From Andrena cerasifolii (taxonomy: Eukaryota; Arthropoda; Insecta; Hymenoptera; Andrenidae), in NCBI RefSeq assembly GCF_050908995.1, contig NC_135130.1, positions 6,627,001-6,691,000 of the forward strand: a stretch of 64,000 nt of DNA. The letters run 5' to 3'. How positions within the stretch are numbered: position 1 is the first letter of the stretch; each line of letters starts with the position of its first letter. The position numbers were made by a program, and so were the translations under genes. Below the pieces are notes generated by a model that did no database searches, was not told the origin of the DNA, and worked only from the letters and a program-made list of their open reading frames with translations. This document shows positions 1-11,985 of the stretch, one piece after another.

Positions 1-248
1 AAACATCATTTCAGCAGTGATTTTTCAAAAGGGCACATTTCAGATTTTATTTCATTTCCGTTTCTTCTTGAGACTTAAAAATTATTTCACTATGTCATCA
101 GACGAACTTGGAAATAAGACATTTTTCAAAAAGGAATTAAATCTATTTTGTAGTGGTTTGTGCCACTGGGGGATGTAATTTAACATTATTAAAGCGATGC
201 CATCAAAATATGCTTCAAGGTCAAAAATGGGAATATGTTTATTATTAA
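1..248. other. Non-coding stretch, no feature recognised
   Basis: AT-rich sequence upstream of the first TTAA-flanked element. The only open frame is short, has no recognisable motif and runs into the start of the repeat. Nothing here can be supported as a gene. Confidence 0.6.
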
Positions 249-684
249 CCCTTCGTTGACACTCTGGGTGTGAGCCACCCATAAGCTGATTTTGACGCTC
301 TATACCTTCTATATGTAAAATAAATACCTTTTTTCCAAAGCCGACTTATAAACTATTTTCTCTCTCAAAATATTATATCTGAACAATAACTCTGTAGATT
401 TTTAGCTTCTAATATTGGAATTTGTAAAAGTTAACAAATTTTTAAGTTTTTCTTCGTGTTTTCTCGACACATGGAACTCTAGATTTTTTTTTACAAAAAC
501 TGTGATGAAATTTCAATCAAAAAACTTGTGGAATACATTCTGCAGACCTTAAAATTGACCCATGATTTTTTTCATGACGATTGGATTCTTCAGATAAGAA
601 TGGCAGTCGTTCAAAAATTGTTCTGGGTGTGAGTCACCCAGGTATGTCAAAGTTGGTCGAAAAAAGAGGTGTGTCAATGAGGGG
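249..684. mobile_element. TTAA-flanked MITE (piggyBac-like), 436 bp
   Basis: The segment is flanked by TTAA at 245-248 and 685-688. Its ends are inverted: CCCTTCGTTGACAC on the left against CCCCTCATTGACAC (reverse complement of the right end), 12 of 14 matching. A second inverted motif lies just inside, with CTGGGTG and CACCCAG near the two ends. TTAA duplications and CC-starting termini are piggyBac hallmarks. No transposase frame is present, so it would be non-autonomous. The superfamily is inferred from the target site and ends only. Confidence 0.6.
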
Positions 685-688
685 TTAA

Positions 689-1920
689 ATGGGAATATGA
701 TAATGATTGTTTATCACAATCAATCAACAGATATATACTCCAAAATAAGTGGATTAACTTAACACTTTGGATTAATACTAACTTCGCAGTAAATATTATT
801 TTCAATTTTTCTATACTCTGAGTTAATTTAGCACTTTGTACTTTAGTAGCTACTTCGATGCAACCCTGTTGTATCAGATTGCGTAAAAAAATTAAAAAAT
901 ATTTTAAGCATGTACCCACTAATTTACCACCAGTGCTACATTTTTCTAACGAGATACCTGCCATCGGAATATTTCGTTACGGAACTTCTTTTCCGCGCAT
1001 TCTTTCCAGCTTCGTTCCGCGACGAAATTCGTTGTGCGTTACACTCGGGTAGATTCCGAAGAAAATGCCAGAGGTGCACGAACTGCCGTACAGAAATTAT
1101 AATGGAGGTATTAAACGGCTCGGTCTTTGAATACTTGGTTCTTATCGGCGATAAACACGGAACATATCGCTCCGCGTGGAATTTACGTAATTAAGCAAGG
1201 CTTTCCGATGCTGTGTGGTTTCACGGCTAGTAGCAATTGTCCCCCCGAAGACTACCGTTAAAGTGATCGTGACCTCGATCGAGTCTCTATAGATTCTGTA
1301 TAGATCCGCGTCGATCGTCTATATATGACTGAGCGCAACCGGATCGGCCGCTTTTTACGAAATCGCTGAAAGGTTAGAACCTAAACTTGACTCGGGGAAC
1401 GACTTCTATTTTTTTTTTCTCTCCCTCGATTCGTCTGTCGAACTGCTCGCGCCTTTATCTTGTTCAGTGGTCCATGAAAAGCAGCAGATTAAACGAGTTA
1501 TTTACTGATTTAACGCTCCTGGTATACGGGGTGGGCCGATAATAATTACCATCTTCGATATCTACGAATTATTATTAGATACTAGCTTTACTACTCGGCT
1601 TCACCCGAAATTTAGATTTTGATTTTTTAAAATTTTTTTTTTTAATTTTTTTTTGTAAAGTACTTAGTCACATTTATCTGGAGTAGTCAGGAATAATGAG
1701 GCACATTTCGTGATCCCAGAGTTTATCGTTCGAAAGTTTTTAGGCGACAGACCAACACACAAACATTTTGCTTTCTGCTTTATATATTCAGATCTTTATT
1801 GCGCGAAGATAGATAAGAACTGCGCAAGAAAAGTGAAAGGGAGAGAAAAGTTTTTTTTTGCGTTAGTTCTTTGCAATAAAATCGTGAAATTAAGAGAAAA
1901 AATCGATGACCCCTCTCATA
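689..1920. other. Non-coding stretch with a dispersed repeat inside
   Basis: No gene is supported. About 960-1500 is CpG-rich and carries only short overlapping frames on both strands, typical of shadows. The dispersed repeat copy at 1583-1800 is listed separately. Confidence 0.5.
1583..1800 (+). repeat. Dispersed repeat, copy 1
   Basis: This stretch is clearly related to 5864-6080 in the same orientation and to the reverse complement of roughly 42525-42740. Shared landmarks in order are a start near CTTTACTACTCGGCTTC, ATGAGGCACATTTCGTGATC, TTCGAAAG and GGCGACAGAC, then an end near CTTTCTGCTTTA. No coding sequence was recognised. It is probably an interspersed mobile element of unknown class; the shared part may be one end of a longer element. 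Confidence 0.65.
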
Positions 1921-2257
1921 GGGGCCGTCCTTAAATTGCGTAAGGGTAATTTTCACAATTTCTTACTCCCTCCCTCCTGCAGTATAAGAATTCGTAAGAT
2001 TTTATATTCAACCCCCGGGAAAGAAAGGAGGGTTTCCCTACGTAATATTTTTTACATTGCTTTTTTTCAGTTATTAAAATTCTTTTAAAAGTTTGTGTAA
2101 TTTATTTAACTTGGTTTTCTCTATGCGGTGAAGGGTTGTTTTGTAGGCTACTCAAACTGAAAATTAGGTTAAAAATATTAGGTACGTAAGATGCTACCTG
2201 ACTTCCCTCTTGTAAGGAAACGTAAGCAAAAGCCTTACGTAATTTAAGGACGACCCC
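1921..2257. mobile_element. Inverted-repeat element (MITE), 337 bp
   Basis: The left end GGGGCCGTCCTTAAATTGCG matches the reverse complement of the right end, GGGGTCGTCCTTAAATTACG, at 18 of 20 positions, and the similarity continues inward as CGTAAGG. ATA occurs immediately outside both ends, a possible 3-bp target duplication. No transposase frame lies inside. The superfamily is not assigned. Confidence 0.6.
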
Positions 2258-2827
2258 ATAGCTACGAAACAACTTTCATTAGAAAAAAATTTGGTAATTA
2301 ATGTGGCAATTATTATTGGTCCACCCTACATATACAGATGTATATTTCCTTTCTTTCTCACAAAATGTACCGAACCAAAATCGTACACTGTTTACGATAC
2401 TTGAGGGATAATTTAATAATCTCCAATTAAAAATACAGTGGTGGTTAAGGGAAAGTGTAAAACTATTTTTTTATATTCTTACATGGCTGCATAAACAACT
2501 TGATACTGCTTATTAAGGTTTTGAATATTATGTCGGAATCACTAGCCTATTCTGGGAACCATTTAATTATTCTATTATTATTCCTCGAAGATACATTTAA
2601 AATCAGTAGTACAGTATAAATTATATTAAAAGCGAGGCTGCAGTGTAAAGAGTGCTAACAAGCTTAATCGTTGTATAATTAAATCTAATCTTTGGGATAG
2701 AAATTTTAAGATACAAACCCATCTCATTTCTGTTACAATTCAGTTTAAGCTTAAACTTTCTTTTTACCACTACTGCATCTCCCAAATATAGAGTACAATG
2801 CATCCAAATAAAGAAACACTTCGTTAA
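2258..2827. other. Non-coding stretch, no feature recognised
   Basis: AT-rich sequence between two inverted-repeat elements. I see no gene, RNA or repeat structure that can be supported. Confidence 0.5.
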
Positions 2828-3533
2828 GGGGTCACGCGCAGTCAGGAGGTAGAAAAAGAAGGATTCTTTGGGAATTTATTTCAGAAAGTACATGCATCTT
2901 TTTATGCAAAGGTTTCTGTATTCAGACGAGGGGCACTTTAAAAGGTTATTATATAATATTTCGGTACAAAAGTATTTAATTATTACAACATTACAACTGA
3001 TTCCCCGGAAGCTGTTTTTAGAAATGCATTTCGCGGTGACCAATATTATTCGGAACTGGGTTACCTGAAATAAAAAAACGATAAAGATTTAGTTAATACA
3101 ATAGTTTATCTAGTCTATAATCGTTCCCTCTTATAAAATATTAATCTGGGACAAAATGGCGGATGTTAAAGTGAAATGATCGATTCTCGTAGAAAAAAAC
3201 TCATTTTTCCTCAATAAAATAAAAACTATGCATTGGAAAAACAAATGCTTCTATTAAAGACTAGATTTAAATATCTAGAAGAGACTTACAAAGTTTCAGA
3301 AAGATTGGTGAAGAGAAATCCTGGTCACCGCAATCGAAAACTTCATTTCAGTAAATCAGATGTAATTTTGCAATAAATAAATACTTTTACACCGAAACAT
3401 AATATAACAACCTGTTAAAGTGTCCCTGGTCGAAATACAAAAATCTTTGCATAAAAATATGCGTGTACACTTTCCGAAAAAATTCCCAAAGAATCGTTCT
3501 TTTTCTACACACCTGCTGACTGCGTGTAACCTC
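2828..3533. mobile_element. Long foldback element with TTAA-type flank, 706 bp
   Basis: The two halves are inverted copies over at least 120 bp from each end, with matching landmarks CACGCGCAGTCAG / CTGACTGCGTGT, GATTCTTTGGGAATT / AATTCCCAAAGAATC and TTTTTATGCAAAG / CTTTGCATAAAAA. The left flank is TTAA (2824-2827) and the right flank TTGA (3534-3537), consistent with a TTAA duplication carrying one later mutation. There is no transposase frame. Likely a non-autonomous piggyBac-like foldback; the length of the arms is unusual for that group. Confidence 0.6.
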
Positions 3534-3537
3534 TTGA

Positions 3538-5610
3538 ACCCAAAGCTAGATCCTAATTAGACTAGACCCAAAGCGCGGTGGCGGCAGCCAACATCCAGCA
3601 GCTTCACAGAACTTTATCTCCAGCGATCGCGCATTAGTTAGCAAATCGACGCTCAGCTATCATCAACGCTTCTGAATTGTAACTCGTAAATTACAGTCGC
3701 ACGTACTCGAGGAGCGTTATTACCGACGCTCCAATTCGATCCTTCTTCCTTTTAGCGCCCAGCAACGGCGCATCCACTGCTACCCCATCCCTTCGTTTTG
3801 CATTTCCTGTTAACATGTTCGCGCTGGTTATTTCTGTAACAGCTACACAGCGATCCGTACCTATTCCTCCATATAATTTCACGATCCACGGACACCGTGG
3901 TCGTTAGCGTTTACAAGCGACCGCCCGCTTTATTGGTGCAAATGAAGGGGAAGGAAGAAGCCAAGGGGTGAGGCGGGTAATCGGGACGATTAACCACACA
4001 AATCCGTGTAATCCCCCCCTGGCCATAGCCGTAAATTCCCTGTCGATTAATTCGCTACTCACGACGCAACAGTGGAACAAGTTGCTCGGTCGTTGGGACC
4101 GGCTCTGCGCTCGTCAGTTTGCCCGCAACGGCATCGAGAGACGAAAATGTGCAAACACTCTGGAAACGGTCGTTGTAAATAGAATCGACAGGACGCTGGG
4201 TATACTCCGAATTTTGAAAGGAGCGGCGCAGGAAAAACGGTGCAAGTCGCTCCGAGCCAAGGACGCCGATTTGCGCGCCGAGGCACCGAATCTCGGCGGA
4301 GGATCGATTAAGGCGGGGTGCCACGACTCGCCCGTGATTATTCCGGCTGGCACGCGCCGTCGTTAGCAACAAAAGCCTCCGCGCTGTGAGATACACCCGG
4401 AGATATTGTAAAAAGCCGCGTTTCAGCGGCGTGACGTAAGGCAGATATCATCGCCGAGGAGGGCATTATATTATAATGCGCGTTGCGGCGACGCAATCTC
4501 CGCGAGTTACGTTTCGTAACGCCGCTTTGGCATCGTCGAACCGCGGATAGATCGCTATTAACATGGGCGCCGAACGTTTCGTTAAGCAACCGCGAAGCTT
4601 CGGCGCAAACATTGCGAAATTGCCGGGGCGTGAATTCGGCGACGCGACGGCCAGCTGCGGGCGTCCATCGGCATTCGGCAGCCGAGGCTGAATGGAGCTC
4701 GGACTTAAGGCGCGCTCCCACGCGCGCAGAACGGGACGTGGAAGAATTTAATTATTACGCACTTGACCGCGAGCGATGCTTCTTAATCAGGGTTCCCACC
4801 TCTCCGGCATTCGCGCGGAGACTTTGGGTTTTAAAAAAAATCTTTGGGCTCCGGTTTTACTGGAAAAATCTCCGGGTTGTAGAGAAAAATGAGGTAATAA
4901 GAAATTGGTAATTTTATGTATAATAAAAGTTATTAATTAAAGAAACAGATACTTTTAAATTATGGATTGTTTGAGCTTAAAAGAATCGCACATTTCTTTT
5001 CCGGATATTCGAGAACAAAACTTTTTTCTTGCTTTTTCCATATCCGGGTTGGCATTTGTGGCACTCCGGGATTTATATGGTGATAAGGTGGCAACCCTGC
5101 TCTTAATCCGTGTCCATTTTTTTTTCACTTACTTAAAATAGGGATAGTTTAGAGGAGTATAGGATTTCTATTAGTGTGACAAGAATAAACTGGGACGTGC
5201 GTAAAGTATAGTGTATTAGCTTAAGGGCCCATTCTACTTTGCTGGTCGAAAAAGAGGCCTGTTTTCATGATTATTTTTTCAAGAACTAATGTACGCATTT
5301 TAATGTTTTTTCGGGGTTAAATGTTTATTATTTCTTGCTGTATAGAAACGTATTTTTCACGTTTCGAAAATACAATTACAAATTTGTGGATTTAAATCGA
5401 AAAATGTATGCTTCGGTAAGAACACGGGCCCTCTGGGGAAGTCCTCCTCGGCCTTAAAGTGGTCCTGAAATGATAAAAATAGAATGATTATGTCCTTTAG
5501 GGGTAAACGCATAAAATGAACTAGAATCATCCGGGTATAAAAAATAGTTTCTGTTGCGTATATAAAAAACATCGAGTGAGTCAGTCAATGGTATTTGGAT
5601 TTTATATATA
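3538..5610. other. Non-coding stretch, partly CpG-rich
   Basis: About 3600-4750 is GC- and CpG-rich and carries several overlapping frames of 75-142 codons on both strands. None shows a recognised motif, a plausible splice structure or preference for one strand, so I do not call a gene. The CpG-rich block could be a regulatory island or an untranslated exon of a gene outside the window, which cannot be decided here. About 4750-5610 is AT-rich and featureless. Confidence 0.45.
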
Positions 5611-5851
5611 CAGTAATTCCTTGTTATGAGCGTTTCTACCACGCGTTTAAAGCCCGGCGACTATCCCCACCTTTTCTTGGAACCCTTCGGACGAGAGTGG
5701 GGGAACCCGGGCACGAGCGAGAGGCTCTTTCGTTTCCTCTCGTTCGCTCTTGTTTTCTCGCTCGCGCCATTGGCTGCGCGGAATAGTGTCTACAACGCGC
5801 TACGAGCCCGCCGCCAGCCCCGTTCGTCGAGCTCATAACGAGAATTTACTG
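5611..5851. mobile_element. MITE with pogo-like ends and TA target site, 241 bp
   Basis: The left end CAGTAATTCCTTGTTATGAGC (first 20: CAGTAATTCCTTGTTATGAG) matches the reverse complement of the right end at 18 of 21 positions. TA is present immediately outside both ends (5609-5610 and 5852-5853). Termini starting CAGT with TA duplications are typical of the pogo branch of Tc1/mariner. The interior is strikingly CpG-rich compared with the flanks and holds only short shadow frames. Confidence 0.65.
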
Positions 5852-5863
5852 TATATTAAACTA

Positions 5864-6080
5864 TAGCTTTACTACTCGGCTTCGCCTCAAATTTGGATTC
5901 TGATTTTATAAAAAAAGTTTGTTTTCAGTTTTTTTTTGTGAAAATGGTCACATTCCTCTGGATTAGTCAGGCATAATGAGGCACATTTCGTGATCCCAGA
6001 GTTTATCCTTCGAAAGATTTTAGGCGAGAGACAAACACACAAGCATATAGAAGCTTTCTGCTTTAAGATAAATATAGATC
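5864..6080 (+). repeat. Dispersed repeat, copy 2
   Basis: Second copy of the repeat at 1583-1800, in the same orientation and lying directly next to the pogo-like MITE. It shares the landmarks ATGAGGCACATTTCGTGATC and CCAGAGTTTATC and ends near CTTTCTGCTTTA. Function unknown. Confidence 0.65.
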
Positions 6081-7447
6081 ACGGAGTACTAAATGGTTAA
6101 TAAGCCTTGGACGAGGGACAGTTTAATGGTCGACGACAGGTAGTGAATTCGTTGATGAAATAATGAAAATAAATTTCTATAATAAACTTCGATCTTGTTA
6201 AAATATAAAATTCTTTTTTCGGATGCGCCAACATTGATCCACTACCCACTGCGAGAGTGTTGATATGAGATCACCTTGTAGGACCTTCAGTTCATTGATT
6301 TTATAATGATATTCTTTGCACTATAACCGTAGCAAACACTTAGAATAGCGATATACCGTTGATTGCAATATACTCGAGCGAATCAGTCATAGCCATCGAA
6401 CGAATCTCTAGATAATTAAGTAGATACAGTATCACCATTGCTTTTTGCTTCAATATAGATTACTATCGCGCTGATTAACATTCAACTCTTAAAGAAACCT
6501 AACTTAGAAACTTATTCCTTCCTCCAAACGCAATTTTCAATACAAATTTAGTTTCGCCCATCAGCTTAAGACAGTTAAAAAAAAAGTTGTCGCGCGACTG
6601 CAAACGTTGGGAAAGTATGATTTACCAGAAACTAAAAGACATGACTAATATTTCATCGGGGAATCGCAGTTTCTCCAGCGATCAACGATCGAAGCGCCTA
6701 TGGAGCGCATTTGTCGCGACCACCGTGCGCGAGACTGATGCGCGACGGACTCGTAATACGCGCGCGCGCGCGCGCGCGAAATGTAGGTTCCCCGCGAGTG
6801 ACAAATCGCGCGGCGAATTAACTGGCTCGAGGGGGAGCTCTTCTGTACTCGTAACGGTTGTACCAGCCAACTATCAAGCTGACATCCCTCGACAAAGTCG
6901 GTCGACACGCTGCAGGCGGTCTATTAAACGCGTGTTTGCGTCTTATGGCGCTTAACCCGGTCGCTTACCTCCGCGACTCTATAAATATTCCAAGAAATCA
7001 TCGCGTGGGCGTGAAACTTTTACTCTCGAGTCGTTGTCGTCGATTCTTTCTGCTCCTTCGCTCTCGCGATGGCTTGCAATGAACGCGCAAAGTATCAGGT
7101 GGCTTTTATGAGTAACGAAGCTGCATTTAACTGCTGCGTTTAATTATGGAACTGGGGGCTTGTCTTCGCGTTATATAATTACAGCTGGAATAATTTGCTT
7201 GTTCCAAGAATTTAAAAAGAACGTAACTGTGAAGCCAAACCTGGCGCGAACGTGACCCAGACCCACTTCGGGCGTCGCACAGACATAGGTCAGACTTAAC
7301 ACAGATCCTAGTTCAGATTTAACTGAAACGTGCTACACAAATAGGGTAGACCTAGTTGCGCTGAAGTATGTCCAGTTTAATGTAGGCGAAACTTAGATTT
7401 TAATTTAGAGGGACCTCTTCATTGCATTTTATGTTACTTGTAAGAGG
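6081..7447. other. Non-coding stretch with a short (GC)n run
   Basis: No gene supported. A dinucleotide run of alternating G and C lies near 6760-6778 within a CpG-rich block (6650-6960); frames there on both strands are composition-driven. The rest is AT-rich. Confidence 0.5.
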
Positions 7448-7600
7448 ACTTCGGTAACAAAATTCCGATTTTTTTTAAACTTTGAGGGTTTGCAGGGGAC
7501 GATGAAAGTATCGGAGATATTATTTATGTTACTTTTTGGTTCTTCGTGGTGAAAACACACCTTGAAGATCTAATCTGTGCTTTCCTATTTGCCTGCACAT
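7448..7600 (+). repeat. Partial copy of the foldback family found in receptor intron 2
   Basis: The start ACTTCGGTAACAAAATTCCG followed by a T-run and AAACTTTGAGGGTTTGCAGG resembles the left end of the intron-2 elements in the odorant receptor genes (for example 48390 onward). Later motifs CTTTTTGGTTCTTC and GTGCTTTCCTATTT also recur there. Only part of the element seems to be present, so this looks like a decayed or truncated copy. Confidence 0.5.
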
Positions 7601-7780
7601 CGTGAATTCTAATAAATTTTAATAAATTTTTCAATAAATAGGTATGTGGCTGTAGTATCAACTCATAAATAATTTTGTTTTCTGTTTAGTTATTTTTCTC
7701 GACTAATTTTGTGGGGCATCTCTCCCGGTATCTCGGGGGGATGGCCAGATGTCATCACTTAAATTTCCAACTCGACTTAA

Positions 7781-8090
7781 GGGGGGCTACCACTGTAAAA
7801 AATCGGAAAAATCGATTGTTTCTTTTTCACATTTCCTGAAAGACATGCGCTTCGAGAATGCTGTCTCCAAATTTTTTGAAGAGATTCATAAAATTGACGG
7901 AGATATAGTATTTTCTGTGAAGCGGAACTTTGAACGCGGATTTATGAATTTGGTTGAAGACAATTTTTTTACCCTTCAATATGTACATATTAATTATACT
8001 AAGCAATGCATTGATTTAATTGCGTTGTTGGGTTAGAAAAAATTCCCGAAAACACCCTTACTTTTCAGATAATTACAGTGGTCTCCCCCC
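7781..8090. mobile_element. TTAA-flanked MITE (piggyBac-like), 310 bp
   Basis: Perfect TTAA duplications lie at 7777-7780 and 8091-8094. The ends are inverted: GGGGGGCTACCACTGTAA on the left against GGGGGGAGACCACTGTAA from the right. The CCACTGT core recurs in the ends of the 704-bp element at 35030-35733, suggesting related families. A 95-codon frame overlaps the element but begins outside it and has no recognised motif. Confidence 0.75.
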
Positions 8091-8094
8091 TTAA

Positions 8095-10671
8095 ATGAAA
8101 TATCCGTCACTTTATTTGAATCGCCAGAAAATTTTAAACACATTAACTTTACTCTGATAAAATAAATAATATCAGTATCAGCCTTAACAGCCATTTGATG
8201 TCAGGTGGTGCAACCCTCCCGGACTCACCCTACATCTTCAAACCCATAGTAGACGTCTTTTCACCCCGAAGAGCTAAAAACTAGCACGCAAAAAAGATTT
8301 GCAACGTTTCAACAATTTCAGAGGTTTCTTGTTACCGAAGTTCCCTCATTACCCACCGTTCACGAGAATGCCACTCGCAGTCGTAGTCCGCGAATGGGTT
8401 GCGAATCGCGTGCAGTCGAATTGCCAATCCAGAAAGCATCGTAAGTTACGAAAAACAGGTGGCACTCGTGCGTGACTAGCGTGATCCGGGAAATGGAGGA
8501 TCGGGCCGGGACAAAATGGAGCAGCCTCCGCGCGCGGGACCGCCGTAGGTGCCCCCCTTTGGCAGCGCGATGACGTGCGTGCGGTCGTCAATTTAGAGTG
8601 CCACTTGCTTCCTGTGGAAGGGAACAACGGCCTCGTTTCGACATTCAGCGGCTAAGTACTCGCGTGCGACCGTCCTAATTGCACGATATACGACACAAGC
8701 TAATCGCCTGTAACCGACGCCCGCCAAGCGTCTCGTACGCGCGGCAACACGCGTCGTCGTTACACATCCATGACGCGATTATTAACGATACGTGGCCGGA
8801 CTATCGGCGACCGTCAACGAGGAGAATACGAAACGAGCTTTGATTCATTAATGTCGCAGCACGCTGCCCCATTGCTCTTACTTTCTGAAGGATACGACAC
8901 TGGGGCTACCTGAACGTCTTTGCAAGACGAATAGGAATAGGGAACTCGGGTTCGCTTTAAGTTGAAGGTGATCTGTGCAAAAATTCGTGGAGCATGTTTG
9001 GCATTTGTCGTTGGACTTTGAGTACTCTGTTTCCTTATTGTTTTAAATAAGTGAAGGGTAAGAGGGTAAACGAGTAATGTCACAAAATAGCTTTATCGAG
9101 AAAGTTATGTTTTAATAATTTAGTAAAGGAACAAGGTTCGATGAATTTAATTTTCTTATGTCTGTGGTGAGCGGGACGCATCGTAACCAGTTTCAGAAAA
9201 CGTAGTGCGTCAAAACAAACGGTCACGTATCGCGACCTTTCCTCGCCCTAGAGGAGAGCCTTCCGAGACCGACGTGGTGGGGCGGAGCGTGGCCCAGGAG
9301 TCAGTCTCGCGACAGCAAGCGAAGATACACAAAGCTATTCCAAATAAAGAGATATAGGTAATATTTACCAGCAAGCACGCCTCATTATTTTTACAATACC
9401 AGTAACCCTACGTGTCATTTTCTACTTAAATAATTTCTTGTTTTATCTTGGCAGCAGAAGCTTATGCTTATGCAAAGACTGGAGATATTTCCTGTTTTTA
9501 AACTTTATACCAAATCTTTAACGTTATCTTACGGGGGCATTTGAAGTTTATTAAACTTTGTGATTCGACAGTTCTGTAGTCCCAGTTGCCACAAAAAAAG
9601 TGGACCTTCCTAGTTTGTTTCCCATTATCCTTCGTGTTTATTGGTTGAGTTTAATAACTTACTGGCGTTGTAGCTGGGTTTATTAAGAGATCTAGTGGTG
9701 GTCTACAGATGAGTAGAGTGGGTTAGAATGGGATTGCGTTCTCGGAGCAATGATGAAGATAATAGGTCAGTGGATCGGCATTAGGTATTGCAGACACTGC
9801 CTTCTTAGACTTCTGATGAGACTAGCTAATCAGTTGATCATCAGATGCTGGTCATAATCCTCAAGGTCTTGATGAGGTCAGCAGTGAAGTTAAAAATAGA
9901 AATCAGTTTTTGAATGTACAACACATGTGTGTGCCTAAAAGCCTTCCCAATGTCATTGCAAAATTCTGTCCATATCCTCTGAAAATAATTTCTACGATCT
10001 CAAACTCCTCATGGATCCAAATTAATATTTTAAATCCTCCATTACTATATACCATATTTGAACTCACGTACTCCCATTGGCATAGTTTTTGGACTTCAAT
10101 TAAATTATACTTGCCAGTAACTCTAAACATTACCTTACCCACCAGAGAACTCAAAACCACACACAGCTATCTACCCATAATTAATTGCAACTAAATAGAA
10201 GCAAGTACTACGAGAATTGAAGGACCTGCAATTAAAGTCTCCAGTACAGAAATTGATATTAGTGGCCAAATTTATAGTACACTATCTCTGGTGATCAAAA
10301 TCATCTCTTTACCCTTCATTTTGGAGGGAAAATGCCCGTCCCATGGTTCAGATATCGCGGAAATTGAACGGTCGCGGTGGCCCCGGGGTGTTCGCGCCTC
10401 GCCAAGCCAATTTGCATGGAAATTCGCGTGTCATTACGCGTTAGAACGCGAGTACAGTTACATGCGTCCGTGGAGTTGCTATGAAGCTGTTGCGAGACGC
10501 CTTTCGAGGAATCCGTCGAAGCAGATGCAGCCGGCATGCGGTTTCTATCCACATGTGCGCGCATCTCTGTGGGAACCTGGCGACCAAGACTTACAGGCGA
10601 AGGGTTCCGTGCGAGCTGGTCGCCCTCTAGCGCGGAGAACTTCGATCCCCACTGAGCCAGACAAATTCTGA
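8095..10671. other. Non-coding stretch, possible solo LTR inside
   Basis: No gene supported. The CpG-rich blocks at about 8350-8800 and 10320-10670 show overlapping frames on both strands without motifs. A possible solo LTR at 9163-9395 is listed separately. About 9400-10300 is AT-rich and featureless. Confidence 0.45.
9163..9395 (+). mobile_element. Possible solo LTR
   Basis: The segment starts TGTGGTGAGCGGGACGC, is GC-rich in its first part, has AATAAA near 9350 and reaches TTACA near 9395. TG...CA termini with an internal polyadenylation signal are what a solo long terminal repeat would show. I could not find a convincing target-site duplication, so this is a weak call; the right boundary is a guess. 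Confidence 0.25.
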
Positions 10672-11022
10672 AGCAAATCAAATTTTGAAGTAAATCAAAT
10701 TCCGGAGCAAGTCGAATTTCGAAGCAAATCGAATTTTGAACACATCAAATATTGAAGCAAATCGAATCTTGAAGCAAATCAAGTTTCGAAGGAAAAGAAA
10801 TTTCAAAGCAAATCGAATTTCTATGCAAATCGAATTTCGAAGGACAACAAATGTTAAAGCAAATCGAATTTTGAAACAGATCAAATTTTGAAGCACATCA
10901 AATTTCAGAGAAAATCGAATTTTGAAGCAAATCAAATTCCAAAGCAAATCAAATTTCTGAGCGAATCAAATTTCGAAGCTCATTAAATTTTGAAGCACAT
11001 CAAATTTCGAAGCAACGCAAAT
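10672..11022 (+). repeat. 17-bp minisatellite
   Basis: About twenty diverged tandem copies of a unit close to GAAGCAAATCAAATTTT (variants AAATCGAATTTC, CACATCAAATTT). On the minus strand it reads through as a repetitive frame (LRNLICFKIRFA-like), an artefact of a unit that keeps a frame open. No coding function is proposed. Confidence 0.85.
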
Positions 11023-11779
11023 TTTCTTCCACGAATCTCGTAACCTGTGAGGTGTCTACGCTGAAGGCCGAGCAAGGATCAGATATTTTTCAATTCTCTA
11101 CTCCTTTCCAAAGTTTCACGAAAATCTGTGTGCAACGCCTTCCGGGGTCCCTTGCGGGAGGCTGACATTCTGACAGTCGAAGGTTCCATTACTTCTCGAA
11201 AGACAGGCATTGGAGATGAGTGCCGTTCCCCGCCACTGTATGGAAAGTCGAGAGGAGAGAGCGACTGATGCTGCTATACATGTCTGCTCCAATTGCGATT
11301 TCTCGCTTACGCGTGCTAATTAACCCTAATTGCGACGTCGGGGGAGGAGAAGGCGGAAGAGGAACAGTGGAGAGGGCCGAATGAAGGCGAACGATTTCAC
11401 TCGGCCACCATGGATCCTTCTCGTCGATCTTCGCGATTCGAGAGCGAGATACCATTGCGATGGATGGCCGGCGTACGTGTCACGCATGCCTGAACCCTTT
11501 CAACACTGAAAGTTCCGTGTTTCGTGTGCTCTTGTAAACCGCTATTACGTGTACCCGCGTGGTTATGTCAAACTCCCCTTGCTGCTTGTTAATAGCGTCT
11601 CACGCGCGTTACGTCTTCGACTCCCGGACCAACGTGCCGGGGGGGACATCGTTCGCCTATCGTCGAACACCACTGAACGATATACATTTAGATCGAACGA
11701 AATCGAATTAGATGAGATAAATAAGCAGCTGAACGAGTAAACTATAAAGTAAGCTGGTCAAGAGAGATTTAATATTACA
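11023..11779. other. Non-coding stretch, CpG-rich
   Basis: Moderately GC-rich sequence with short frames on both strands and no recognised protein or RNA motif. No gene supported. Confidence 0.45.
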
Positions 11780-11977
11780 CACTGGCGCACCTAGAGGGGG
11801 TTGAAAAGGCCCTGGCACCCCCCAAAGAAGGGGCTTTGGAAAGAGGCAAGCAAACTCGAATTTATTCTTTAAAATAAATTTTTAAATTTAAATAAATTTT
11901 TATAATCACCTAATGAATTCTACTGGATTTACGTTCAGAGAAATTTTCTTAAAAATAAAATCTAGAGTGCGCCACTG
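11780..11977. mobile_element. hAT-like MITE, 198 bp
   Basis: The left end CACTGGCGCACCTAGA is inverted relative to the right end (reverse complement CAGTGGCGCACTCTAGA). Immediately outside lie ATATTACA (11772-11779) and ACATTACA (11978-11985), an 8-bp target duplication matching at 7 of 8 positions. Ends of the CAGTGGCG type with 8-bp duplications are typical of hAT transposons. There is no transposase inside. Confidence 0.75.
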
Positions 11978-11985
11978 ACATTACA

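Noticed and set aside
3968..4911. Several frames of 75-142 codons on both strands
   Set aside because: All lie in a CpG-rich block, overlap each other on both strands and show no recognisable domain or splice pattern; composition explains them.
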